Below, one piece after another: positions 9,345 to 18,621 of a stretch of DNA of 19,982 nucleotides. Below the pieces are notes generated by a model. That model had not been told where the DNA came from. It ran no database searches and worked only from the letters and a program-made list of their open reading frames with translations. The stretch covers positions 1-19,982 of the forward strand of contig DATKEH010000201.1 in assembly GCA_035546355.1 (NCBI GenBank). Reading direction: 5' to 3'. Within the stretch, counting starts at the first letter, position 1; the number at the start of each line of letters is the position of its first letter. A program made the position numbers and the translations under genes. The DNA is from DATKEH01 sp035546355 (GTDB lineage Bacteria; Acidobacteriota; Thermoanaerobaculia; Multivoradales; JAIOJS01).

Positions 9345-10253
9345 TCACTGGAACACGATCCGCGGCTGGACCACGCCGACAGCGCCCTGGCCGATGCGCT
9401 CGACCACCGTGCCCACCGCGATGAGCTCCTGGCGGCGGTTGAGCAGCTTGATCCAGTCGCCTTCGTCACCGGCCAGCTCGCGCAGGAGCACCGTCTGGCC
9501 GTGGAGCAGCCGCTGCTCCTGCTGCGAATCGGTGACGGCTTCGCCGAAGGGGAGGGGCACGCGGTCGAACGGGATCCAGGCCGCCCCTGGCTCCGCTCCG
9601 GCCTCGACGGCGGCCGCCAGCTCCGCGAGCGAGGTCGCCTCGGCGACCTGGAAGTCGCCGACCTGGAGGCGGCGTAGGCTCTCGAGGTGTCCGCCGCAAC
9701 CGAGCTGCGCGCCCAGCTCGTGCGCCAGGGTACGGGCGTAGGTGCCCGAGGAGCAGGCGAGACGGAAGCGGATGCGGTCCTCGGCCAGCTCGACCAACGG
9801 GGTGAAGGCGAAGACCGTCACCTCCTTGGGCTCGAGGGGTGGCGTCTCGCCCCGCCGCGCCAGCTCGTAGTACTTGACGCCCTGGACCTTCTTGGCGCAA
9901 TAGGGGGGCGGGATCTGCAGGTAGGTGCCTTCGAGCCCACTCATGGCCGCGGCGACCCGCGCCGTGTCGAGCCCGGCGGTGGGTCCCTCGGCGGTCACCT
10001 CGCCCCCCGCGTCGTAGGTGTCGGTGGCGAGGCCGAGTCGCACCGTGCCCTCGTACACCTTCGGCGCCTGGATGAAGAAGCGGGTCAGGCGGGTGGCCTT
10101 GCCCAGCGTCAGCACCAGCAGACCGGTGGCATCGGGATCGAGGGTGCCGCAGTGGCCGACCTTCTTCTGGCGGGCGATACGGCGCACCCGCTGGACGACG
10201 TCGTGCGACGTCATCCCCGGGTCCTTGGCGATGAGCAGCAAGCCGTGCTGCAT
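9345..10253 (-). CDS. truB: tRNA pseudouridine(55) synthase
   Basis: The 302-residue enzyme isomerises U55 in the T-loop of tRNAs. The catalytic motif VGHCGTLDPDATGLL carries Asp39. Further family signatures are KVYEGTVRLGLATDTYDAGG, QIPPPYCAKKVQGVKYYELARRG, CSSGTYARTLAHELG and the C-terminal PUA-like region. ATG 10253 shares its A with the nrnA stop (TGATG), a 1-nt overlap implying coupled translation. Downstream comes rpsO; ribF, which often follows truB, is missing here. Confidence 0.97.
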   Translation of the reverse strand: MQHGLLLIAKDPGMTSHDVVQRVRRIARQKKVGHCGTLDPDATGLLVLTLGKATRLTRFFIQAPKVYEGTVRLGLATDTYDAGGEVTAEGPTAGLDTARVAAAMSGLEGTYLQIPPPYCAKKVQGVKYYELARRGETPPLEPKEVTVFAFTPLVELAEDRIRFRLACSSGTYARTLAHELGAQLGCGGHLESLRRLQVGDFQVAEATSLAELAAAVEAGAEPGAAWIPFDRVPLPFGEAVTDSQQEQRLLHGQTVLLRELAGDEGDWIKLLNRRQELIAVGTVVERIGQGAVGVVQPRIVFQ

Positions 10254-11236
10254 CACGCCCCTTCCAGGACCTCGCGCAGCTCGCCCACGACCTGCCCGCG
10301 GAGCTCCTCCAGCGGCCCGTCGGCGGTGAAGCCGGCGGCGTTGTGGTGGCCGCCGCCGCCGTGCCGGCGGGCCACCTGCTCGACGTCGACCTCGCCGCGG
10401 CTGCGCAGCGACACCTTCAGCCGCCCTTCCTCGGTCTCTCGCAGCAGAGCGACGGCGTCGACGCCGGCGATCGAGCGCGGGTAGTCCACCAGCCCCTCGG
10501 TGTCCGCGGGGGTCGCACCCGCCCGCTGCAACGCGTCGCGACGGATCACCACGCTGGCGATCCTGCCGCCGTCGTGCAGCTCGAGCGTCTGCAACATCTC
10601 GCACAGCAGCCGCAGGCTCCCGGCCGGCCGGCTCTCGTACAGCCAGCGCGCCACGGTCTCGGGCTCGGCCCCTTCGCGCACCAGCTCGGCGGCCGCTTCG
10701 AAGGCCTCGGGGGTGGCGTTGGAGAAGCGGAAGCCGCCGGTGTCGGTGACCAGCGTCAGGTACAGGCAGGTGGCGGTTTCGGCGTCCAGGGCCAGCTTCA
10801 GCCCGTGGGCCAGGCGGTGGATCATCTCCCCCACGGCCGGGGCGGCGGTGTCGACCCAGTTGATCGCCCCGTGGTGCTGGTTGCCGAGGTGGTGGTCGAT
10901 GTTGATCACCGGCAGGTCGCCCAGCCTGCCCTCCAGGCCGCTGCGGTCCAGCGTCGGGCACTCCAGGGCGATGACGGCGTCGAACACCTCGGGGAAACCG
11001 GCCGGCGGCTCCTCGCCGGCGTGGATGCGATGGCTGCCGGGAAGCGGCTCGTAGATCCCGGGCGTGGCGTCGCGGTTCCACACCACGGCGCTCTTGCCGA
11101 GCTTGCGCAGCACCCGCGCCAGGCCCAGCTCCGAACCGATGGCATCGCCGTCGGGGGAGAGGTGACTGGTGAGCAGGAAGCGGTTGCCGTCGCGGATGGC
11201 GGTCAGCAGATTCTCAGGTGGCCTCGTCGTCGTCAT
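10253..11236 (-). CDS. nrnA: DHH/DHHA1 phosphoesterase, NrnA-type oligoribonuclease
   Basis: This is a 327-residue DHH-family phosphodiesterase. NrnA homologues degrade 2-5-nt RNAs and linear dinucleotides (nanoRNA) and dephosphorylate pAp; location is cytoplasmic. Motifs: SHLSPDGDAIGS (His25, Asp29, Asp31), INIDHH (Asp114, His115, His116), VTDTGGFRFSN (Asp155), and the C-terminal DHHA1 signature GGGGHHNAAG (293-302). The motif II aspartate, usually in a DC...R context, is Glu92 here (IALECPTLDR). The ATG lies inside the end of rbfA (23-nt overlap), and the stop overlaps the truB start, so translation is probably coupled on both sides. The position between rbfA and truB is typical for this operon. 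Confidence 0.93.
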   Translation of the reverse strand: MTTTRPPENLLTAIRDGNRFLLTSHLSPDGDAIGSELGLARVLRKLGKSAVVWNRDATPGIYEPLPGSHRIHAGEEPPAGFPEVFDAVIALECPTLDRSGLEGRLGDLPVINIDHHLGNQHHGAINWVDTAAPAVGEMIHRLAHGLKLALDAETATCLYLTLVTDTGGFRFSNATPEAFEAAAELVREGAEPETVARWLYESRPAGSLRLLCEMLQTLELHDGGRIASVVIRRDALQRAGATPADTEGLVDYPRSIAGVDAVALLRETEEGRLKVSLRSRGEVDVEQVARRHGGGGHHNAAGFTADGPLEELRGQVVGELREVLEGA

Positions 11237-11570
11237 GATGCAGGCTCTCCAGAAGTTGGGCGATGCGGACGCTGTGCTCGGCGCCGCGGTCGAGCGCGAA
11301 CTCCAGCTCGGGGGTGGTCTTCATCCGCAGGCGGCGGGCGAGGTGCCGCCGCAGGTAGCCGCGGGCGTGCTGCAGCGCCACCAGGCATTCCTCCTGGGCG
11401 GGCTCCTCGCCCAGGACCGAGACCAGCACCCGGGCGCGATCGAGATTGGCGGAGACGCGCACGGCGGAGATCGACGCCAGCCTCACGCGGGGATCCGAGA
11501 CCTCCCGCAGCAGCAGGTCGGCCAGCTCGTGGCGCAGCAGATCTTCGACCCGGTCGGTACGGCGGCTCAC
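11214..11570 (-). CDS. rbfA: Ribosome-binding factor A
   Basis: The product is 118 residues, as usual for RbfA, a KH-like small protein that matures the 16S rRNA end and is needed for cold adaptation in E. coli. Seen features are RRTDRVEDLLRHELADLLLREVSDPRV at the N-terminus (read in two halves), the conserved SANLDRARVLVSVLG, and ALQHARGYLRRHLARRLRMKTTPELEF, which contains the conserved R-x3-TPEL-type segment. It starts with GTG 11570 overlapping the preceding stop by 4 nt (GTGA). The C-terminus HHDDDEAT is encoded over the nrnA start. The position after infB and ylxP is typical. Confidence 0.95.
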   Translation of the reverse strand: MSRRTDRVEDLLRHELADLLLREVSDPRVRLASISAVRVSANLDRARVLVSVLGEEPAQEECLVALQHARGYLRRHLARRLRMKTTPELEFALDRGAEHSVRIAQLLESLHHDDDEAT

Positions 11571-11860
11571 CCGACGCCCTCGAGGATGCGGTCGTCCCAG
11601 ATGGTCAGGGTCGCCTCGCCGCTGGCCTCCACCGAGCGCCGCAGCTCGGCGAGCATCCGCTCGGCCTGCCCATCGCTGCCGGCGACGAAGGCGAGCCCGA
11701 TCTCGGCGCGCTGATGCAAGTCGTGCATCGCGCTCTCCATGATCGAGATGCGGAAGCGGGCGTGCAGACGGTCGATCACGCCCTTGACCACTCGCCGCTT
11801 CTCCTTGAGGCTGCGGGAGTGGGGGAGGTGGAGCTCGAAGGTGGCGACGCCGATCAGCAT
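11567..11860 (-). CDS. ylxP: DUF503 / YlxP-like protein
   Basis: This is a 97-residue protein of the DUF503 family, normally 90-100 residues and encoded between infB and rbfA. Seen signatures: an N-terminal strand MLIGVATFELHLP, the very conserved SRSLKEKRRVVKGVIDRL, and a hydrophobic middle EIGLAFVAGS. The molecular function is not established; the constant neighbourhood suggests a role in ribosome assembly or translation initiation. No Shine-Dalgarno is visible before ATG 11860. The stop overlaps the rbfA GTG start by 4 nt. Confidence 0.9.
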   Translation of the reverse strand: MLIGVATFELHLPHSRSLKEKRRVVKGVIDRLHARFRISIMESAMHDLHQRAEIGLAFVAGSDGQAERMLAELRRSVEASGEATLTIWDDRILEGVG

Positions 11861-11921
11861 GCGTGAGTGGGTCCGTTGTCGGGGTGGGAGAGGGCGGGCG
11901 CGATCCCGCCGCAGCGCGGTG

Positions 11922-11939
11922 GGCGGCGCTCGCGCCGCC
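11922..11939 (-). other. Hairpin just after infB
   Basis: GGCGGCG / CGCCGCC form a perfect 7-bp stem with loop CTCG, five bases after the infB stop, in the 84-nt spacer before ylxP. There is no T-run. It could stabilise or process the mRNA, or be chance in GC-rich DNA. Confidence 0.35.
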
Positions 11940-11944
11940 GCGCC

Positions 11945-14440
<2,496 letters not shown>

Positions 14441-14491
14441 TCGAAAGTCTCCGGATTCCTTGCTGCTGCCGACGGCGCCCCGGGCTGCCGT

Positions 14492-15985
14492 CTACTCCTT
14501 CGTCTCCGTGGCCTCGGCCCCTTCGTCGGACCCCTCGCCCTCGCCGGTCGTCTTGTCGAGATCCTGGAAAGCGCGAGAGAGCGCGGCCATGAAGTCGGAG
14601 TCCTCCATCGTGCGCTTTTCCGCGCCGCGCGCCGCGAACGCCTCGCCGAGGTCGACCTCCGGCGCCTCCTCTTGGGCGGCAGGCAGCTGCGTGGCCGCCC
14701 ACGCCTTGAGCTCGCCGGCAGTCCGTGCGCCGAGCCCCTCGACCGCGCTCAGCTCCTCGACAGCAGCGGCGAGGATGGCGTCGACGCTGTCGAAGCCCGC
14801 CTGGAGCAGCTTCTCGGCCGTCTTGGGTCCGATGCCGGGGGCGGCGGTGAGGTCGAACGCCGCTGCCTCCGCCTCGGGCTCCTCTTCGCCGACGTGGAGC
14901 AGGGCTGCCAGCGCGTCGGCTACCTCGTCCTTGACGGCGCTCTCGCTCTTGATGTCGATGCGGCAGCCGATCAGCTCGGAGGCCAGGCGGACGTTCTGGC
15001 CGCGCTTGCCGATGGCCAGGGACAGCTGCGCGTCCTCGACGATCACGTCGAGGTGCGGGACCTCTCCCTCGTGCTTGACCGACACCCGGGTGATCTTGGC
15101 CGGCGCCAGGGCGCTCTGGGCGAAGGTCACCAGGTCCTCGCTGTGCTCGATGATGTCGATCTTCTCGCCGCGCAGCTCGCGGATGATGGCCTGCACGCGG
15201 GAACCCTTCATGCCGACGCAAGCGCCGACCGGGTCGACGTCGCGCTCGCGGCTGTAGACGGCGACCTTGGCGCGCTCGCCGGGGGCGCGCACCGCGTTCT
15301 TGATCACTACCGTGCCGTCGTAGATCTCCGGCACTTCCATCTCGAACAGCTTCATCAACAGCCGCGGGTCGGTCCGGGAGAGGACGATCTGCGGCCCCTT
15401 CGGCTCTTTGTGCACCTCGACGATCACGGCGCGGATGCGGTCGCCCTGGCTGTAGCGCTCGTGGCGCGCCTGCTCGCTGCGCGGCACGACCGCCTCGGTG
15501 CGGCCGAGGTCGACGATGATGTCGCCGCGTTCGAAACGCCGCACGGTGCCGTTGACCACCTCGCCGGCGCGGCCGATGTACTCGTCGTAGACCTTCTCCC
15601 GCTCCGCCTCGCGGATCCTCTGGTAGAGGACCTGCTTGGCCGACTGGGCGGCGATCCGCCCCAGCCCCTCGGTGGAGATGGGGATGTGGATCTCCTCGCC
15701 CACCGCGGCGTCCGCCTTGTGGTCGAGCGCCTCCTCCAGCGTCCACTGGGCCAGGGGATCCTCGACCTCCTCGACCACCTGTTTGACGATGAAGGCGTCG
15801 AACTTCCCGGTCTCGGGGTTGAACTGGGCCCGCACCGGCTCCTTGATGCGATGCTGTTTCTTGGCCGCCGAGGCCATCGCATCTTCCAGAGCGGTGAGCC
15901 ACTTCTGCTCGTCGATGTCCTTCTCGCGCGCCACCAGGCGGAGGAGGTCACCCAGCTGGATCTCGGGCGTCTGTACGCGGGCCAT
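14492..15985 (-). CDS. nusA: Transcription termination/antitermination factor NusA
   Basis: The 497-residue protein binds RNA polymerase and modulates pausing, termination and antitermination. Domains: N-terminal RNAP-binding domain (1-130), S1 (about 137-200; GTVRRFERGDIIVDLG), KH1 (about 230-290; GACVGMKGSRVQAI), KH2 (about 300-365; LSLAIGKRGQNVRLAS), then one helix-hairpin-helix unit (about 375-430; PGIGPKTAEKLLQAGF, EGLGARTAGELKAW) and an acidic tail. ATG 15985 has AAGGAA about 9 nt upstream. It sits between rimP and infB as in most bacteria. Because NusA acts on intrinsic terminators, the terminator in this operon's own leader offers a route to feedback. Confidence 0.97.
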   Translation of the reverse strand: MARVQTPEIQLGDLLRLVAREKDIDEQKWLTALEDAMASAAKKQHRIKEPVRAQFNPETGKFDAFIVKQVVEEVEDPLAQWTLEEALDHKADAAVGEEIHIPISTEGLGRIAAQSAKQVLYQRIREAEREKVYDEYIGRAGEVVNGTVRRFERGDIIVDLGRTEAVVPRSEQARHERYSQGDRIRAVIVEVHKEPKGPQIVLSRTDPRLLMKLFEMEVPEIYDGTVVIKNAVRAPGERAKVAVYSRERDVDPVGACVGMKGSRVQAIIRELRGEKIDIIEHSEDLVTFAQSALAPAKITRVSVKHEGEVPHLDVIVEDAQLSLAIGKRGQNVRLASELIGCRIDIKSESAVKDEVADALAALLHVGEEEPEAEAAAFDLTAAPGIGPKTAEKLLQAGFDSVDAILAAAVEELSAVEGLGARTAGELKAWAATQLPAAQEEAPEVDLGEAFAARGAEKRTMEDSDFMAALSRAFQDLDKTTGEGEGSDEGAEATETKE

Positions 15986-16071
15986 GTCGGTGTTCCTTGC
16001 TCTCGGTACTCTCGGTTCGTTAACGCCGGGGGTCTGCCAGCCGGGGGCCCACCCCCACCCCGTATCTCTCT

Positions 16072-16090
16072 GCCCAGGGGGGTCCTGGGC
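16072..16090 (-). other. Hairpin in the rimP-nusA spacer
   Basis: GCCCAGG / CCTGGGC form a perfect 7-bp stem with a 5-nt loop, three bases after the rimP stop. The rest of the 108-nt spacer is G-rich on the minus strand (GGGGTGGGGGTGGG) and contains the 8-nt direct repeat CTCTCGGT (16000-16007 and 16009-16016). With no T-run, termination is unlikely. Confidence 0.4.
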
Positions 16091-16093
16091 GAC

Positions 16094-16561
16094 TCATAGC
16101 TCGATCTCCAGTCGGGCGCGGAGGATGCGATCGAGCGGCAGCTCGAGCGGCGCCGGCGCCCCCGCCTCGGCGAGGGTCACCACCCCGGCGTCGCCGTCGA
16201 ACCCCGTCAGGCGGCCGACCACCGTCCGCTTGCCCCCTTCGCCGGTCGCGTCGTACGTCACTCGCGCCAGCCGGCCGATGAAGCGGCCGTACTCCTCGGG
16301 CCGGTAGATGGGCCGGTCGAGCCCTGGAGAGGACACCTCCAGGGTGTAGTGGCCGGGGTCGAACTCCACCACGTCCAACAGCGCCGAGACCTGGCGCGAA
16401 ACGCGGGCGCAGTCGTCGACGCTCACCCCCTCCTCGCGATCGAGTACCAGACGCAACACGCTGCCCTTGAGCTCCACGTGCAGGAGCTCGCAGCCGGCGC
16501 TCGCCGCCACGCCGCGCAGCTCGTCGCGGAGGGCGTCGTCGATGAAGGCCTGTCTACTCAT
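16094..16561 (-). CDS. rimP: Ribosome maturation factor RimP
   Basis: The 155-residue protein is needed for 30S subunit maturation. The two-domain family pattern is clear: N-terminal alpha/beta domain with GCELLHVELKGSVLRLVLDR and SVDDCARVSRQVSALLD, the hallmark YTLEVSSPGLDRPI, then an SH3-like C-terminal domain (GRLARVTYD, VVGRLTGFDGDAGVVTL, DRILRARLEIEL). ATG 16561 fits the family length but has no Shine-Dalgarno nearby (nearest is CAGGAGAA about 19 nt upstream). It is the first gene of the operon, preceded by a long structured leader with an intrinsic terminator. Confidence 0.95.
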   Translation of the reverse strand: MSRQAFIDDALRDELRGVAASAGCELLHVELKGSVLRLVLDREEGVSVDDCARVSRQVSALLDVVEFDPGHYTLEVSSPGLDRPIYRPEEYGRFIGRLARVTYDATGEGGKRTVVGRLTGFDGDAGVVTLAEAGAPAPLELPLDRILRARLEIEL

Positions 16562-16611
16562 GGTGGTCGCGGCCGGTGGTGCGGTTCTCCTGGTCGTCTC
16601 TCGTGCCGTCC

Positions 16612-16638
16612 CCCTGGCCGCAAGAGAGGTGGCCAGGG
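16612..16638 (-). promoter_or_regulatory. Leader hairpin between attenuator and rimP
   Basis: CCCTGGCC (16612-16619) and GGCCAGGG (16631-16638) are a perfect 8-bp inverted repeat with an 11-nt loop (ACCTCTCTTGC on the minus strand). It lies in the rimP leader, 50 nt before the start codon. Confidence 0.5.
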
Positions 16639-16659
16639 CGTTGTCTTCCTGCCGCCAAC

Positions 16660-16686
16660 AAAAAAAGTGGGCCCCAGCGCCCACTT
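16660..16686 (-). terminator. Intrinsic terminator in the rimP-nusA operon leader (attenuator)
   Basis: Minus strand AAGTGGGC (16686-16679), loop GCTGGG, GCCCACTT (16672-16665) and a run of seven T (16666-16660, two of them in the stem). This is a textbook rho-independent terminator. It lies downstream of the operon promoter and 99 nt before the rimP ATG, so full-length operon mRNA requires read-through. Confidence 0.8.
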
Positions 16687-16705
16687 CCTCTTCGCGGCAA
16701 GGAAG
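16684..16705 (-). promoter_or_regulatory. Competing (antiterminator-like) hairpin
   Basis: Minus strand CTTCCT (16705-16700) pairs with AGGAAG (16689-16684) around a 10-nt loop. Its 3' arm shares AAG (16686-16684) with the 5' arm of the terminator stem, so the two hairpins cannot be complete at the same time. Confidence 0.45.
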
Positions 16706-16786
16706 GATGGCAGCCCCGAGACAACCCGCCCTTCCCGTGGACTCGACGCAGGCTGCCGCCCGAGGGCGTCCCTCGAGGCCGCGCCG

Positions 16787-16795
16787 ATTGTAGCA
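16787..16795 (-). promoter_or_regulatory. Extended -10 promoter for rimP-nusA-infB operon
   Basis: The minus strand reads TGCTACAAT: a TACAAT hexamer with the TGn extension. The 17-nt-upstream hexamer CATCGC is a poor -35, which extended -10 promoters tolerate. Start of transcription is expected near 16780, giving a leader of about 220 nt. Confidence 0.6.
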
Positions 16796-16889
16796 CAGGC
16801 GACGCGGTCGCGATGGCCGCTACCGCGGGCGCCGAATGCCAGCTTGGCACCCGCAGCGGCAGAGCGGCCGGGCCGCGGACGACCCGGGC

Positions 16890-16919
16890 CCGCGCGGGGC
16901 CGCAGCCCGCCCCGCGCGG
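16890..16919. other. 11-bp palindromic hairpin between the divergent promoters
   Basis: CCGCGCGGGGC (16890-16900) is perfectly complementary to GCCCCGCGCGG (16909-16919), with an 8-nt loop. It lies between the rimP and htrA promoters, so it would be in neither primary transcript. It could be a cruciform or protein-binding site, or chance in very GC-rich sequence. Confidence 0.45.
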
Positions 16920-16927
16920 CACCCGAA

Positions 16928-16956
16928 TTGCTTGCGGGGTCCGGCGAGGGTACATT
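16928..16956 (+). promoter_or_regulatory. Sigma70-like promoter for htrA
   Basis: TTGCTT (16928-16933), a 17-nt spacer and TACATT (16951-16956). Transcription should start near 16963. The resulting short leader contains AAAGGAGA (16967-16974), 10 nt before the htrA ATG. Confidence 0.6.
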
Positions 16957-16984
16957 CGTGCCCGTGAAAGGAGAATCGCGAGAC

Positions 16985-18520
16985 ATGGAGAAGAGCCGCG
17001 GTCGTCGTATGGCCACCGTCGTCCTGGTGTTCGGGGCGGTGGTATTCGGGATGGTGCTCGCCGGCGGGTTGAGCTGGACGCCTTCGGGGTTCGGTGCCCA
17101 GGACGATCGGGGAGCGGTAGGCGGTGGACCGGTGGAGATCCCGCCGGGCCTGGACAGGGGCGTCGGCTTCGCGGACCTCGCGGAATCGGTGGCGCCGGCG
17201 GTGGTCACCATCCGCTCGGTGCACTTCGAAGCGGGTCCGGGGGCGGGCGCTCGCCGCGGGCCCGAGGAAGTAGACCCCTTCTTCGAGTTCTTCTTCGGTC
17301 CGCGGCGGCGGCCGGGTGAGCCCGAGCAGGAGGCGCCGCGAGAGTTCCGGTCGGAGGCGGGAGGCAGCGGCTTCCTGATCAGCGAGGACGGGCTGATCGT
17401 CACCAACAACCACGTGGTCGAGGGGGCGAATCAGCTCATGGTGGGGCTGGACGACGGCCGTGAGTTCGAGGCCACCGTGCGCGGCATCGACCCGGCGACC
17501 GATCTCGCCCTGGTGCAGATCGACGCCGGGCGCGCGTTGCCCCACTTGCGGCTCGGCAGCAGCGATTCGTTGCGGGTCGGCGACTGGGTGATGGTGATCG
17601 GCAACCCGCTGCGACTCGGCCGCACGGTGACGGTGGGCGTGGTCAGCGCCAAAGGCCGCGCCATCGGCATCACCGACATCTCGTTCGAGAACTTCATCCA
17701 GACCGACGCCGCCATCAACTTCGGCAACTCCGGCGGCCCGATGGTCAACCTCCGCGGCGAGGTGGTGGGGATCGCCACGGCTATCAACTGGGGCGCGGAG
17801 AACGTCGGCTTCGCGGTGCCGGTGAGCACCCTGTCGAGCGTGCTGCCCCAGCTCGAGAAGGAGGGGCGCGTGCGCCGCGGCTATCTCGGCGTCAACATCG
17901 AGAACATCGACTTCCGGACCCAGGAGGCTTTCGGTCTGGAGAGCACGGACGGTGCCCTGGTGCAGCAGGTCGTCGCCGGGACGCCCGCCGCCGATGCCGG
18001 GCTCGAGCACGGCGACGTCATCCTCGCCGTGGACGGCATGGGGATCACCACCACCCGCGACCTCATCAACTACGTGTCGGCCAAGCCCCCCGGCGCCAAG
18101 GTCAGGCTGGACGTCCTGCGTCAGGGCAAGCGGATCGAGAGGACCGTGACCCTGGGCGAGCGACCGAGCCAGGGGGAGGAGTCGAGCGGCGGCGAGGAGC
18201 CGGAGAGCTCCGGCATCGAATGGCTCGGCATCCGGTACCAGGAGCTGACGCCGGGCCTCAAGGAGTCGCACGGCATTCCGGCAGACGTCAACGGCGTCTG
18301 GGTGCGCAGCATCTCGCCGCGCAGTCCCCTCAACGACGAGAACGTGCGGCCCGGCGACGTGATCACCGAGGTCAACGGCCGCAAGATCGCCTCGGCGGCG
18401 GAGCTCGAAGAGGCGGTGGGCAGCGCCCCCTCCGGCTCCTACGTGCGGCTGTACGTGGAGCGCTTCGACCCGCGCAGTGGCAGATCGATCCAGTTCTTCG
18501 CCTTCGCCAGGGTGCCGTAG
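16985..18520 (+). CDS. htrA: HtrA/DegP-type serine protease with two PDZ domains
   Basis: This is a 511-residue envelope protease/chaperone of the trypsin-like S1C family. An uncleaved or signal-peptide-like membrane segment (about 9-31, ATVVLVFGAVVFGMVLAGG) follows a basic start and sends the rest to the periplasm. The protease domain has the triad His143 (TNNHVV), Asp173 (TDLALV) and Ser249 (GNSGGP). An LA-loop-like insert rich in Gly, Arg, Pro and Phe (about 80-120, DPFFEFFFGPRRRPG) precedes it. PDZ1 covers about 298-390 (GYLGV, GTPAADAGLEHGDVILAVDG) and PDZ2 about 415-511 (WLGIRYQEL, RPGDVITEVNGRKI). ATG 16985 has AAAGGAGA 10 nt upstream. It is followed after 101 nt by an NtrC-family regulator, which may or may not control it. 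Confidence 0.95.
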   Translation: MEKSRGRRMATVVLVFGAVVFGMVLAGGLSWTPSGFGAQDDRGAVGGGPVEIPPGLDRGVGFADLAESVAPAVVTIRSVHFEAGPGAGARRGPEEVDPFFEFFFGPRRRPGEPEQEAPREFRSEAGGSGFLISEDGLIVTNNHVVEGANQLMVGLDDGREFEATVRGIDPATDLALVQIDAGRALPHLRLGSSDSLRVGDWVMVIGNPLRLGRTVTVGVVSAKGRAIGITDISFENFIQTDAAINFGNSGGPMVNLRGEVVGIATAINWGAENVGFAVPVSTLSSVLPQLEKEGRVRRGYLGVNIENIDFRTQEAFGLESTDGALVQQVVAGTPAADAGLEHGDVILAVDGMGITTTRDLINYVSAKPPGAKVRLDVLRQGKRIERTVTLGERPSQGEESSGGEEPESSGIEWLGIRYQELTPGLKESHGIPADVNGVWVRSISPRSPLNDENVRPGDVITEVNGRKIASAAELEEAVGSAPSGSYVRLYVERFDPRSGRSIQFFAFARVP

Positions 18521-18544
18521 GGCGGTACGGGGATTCCCGCGGCT

Positions 18545-18579
18545 CCGGCGGTAGCCGGCGGTAGCCGGGTGGTGGCCGG
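18545..18579 (+). repeat. Short tandem repeat, 10-nt unit
   Basis: CCGGCGGTAG occurs twice in tandem (18545-18554, 18555-18564), followed by a diverged unit CCGGGTGGTGG and CCGG. It lies in the 101-bp htrA-regulator spacer. No terminator is visible in the spacer. Confidence 0.6.
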
Positions 18580-18604
18580 CGATGCTGTCGGCGATCCTGG
18601 TTGC

Positions 18605-18613
18605 TGCTACATT
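18605..18613 (+). promoter_or_regulatory. Candidate extended -10 box for the NtrC-family regulator
   Basis: TGCTACATT resembles the extended -10 of the rimP promoter and ends 8 nt before ATG 18622. If used, the transcript would begin at or within a few bases of the start codon. The -35 region (CTGTCG at 17 nt) is poor. Confidence 0.4.
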
Positions 18614-18621
18614 CCGGAGCG

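Larger units (their letters stand above)
16640..16725 (-). promoter_or_regulatory. Structured leader RNA enclosing the attenuator
   Basis: Inverted repeats nest around the terminator: GTTGTCT (16640-16646) with AGACAAC (16719-16725), CTGCC (16649-16653) with GGCAG (16709-16713), and, as an alternative, TGCCGC (16650-16655) with GCGGCA (16694-16699). Together with the terminator and the competing hairpin this gives two possible folds in the 5' region of the rimP-nusA-infB transcript. No known riboswitch family was recognised. Confidence 0.5.

Noticed and set aside
16049..16075. Possible G-quadruplex on the minus strand between rimP and nusA
   Set aside because: The G-runs require one loop of about 11 nt to count four tracts and lie next to complementary C-runs that would pair instead.
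16562..16984. tRNA gene upstream of the rimP-nusA operon, as found in E. coli (metY)
   Set aside because: I looked for a cloverleaf and T-loop consensus on both strands and saw none; the region holds promoters and the structured leader.
16820..18271. 483-residue minus-strand open frame opposite htrA
   Set aside because: Antisense shadow of the HtrA coding region, without domain signals or a ribosome binding site.
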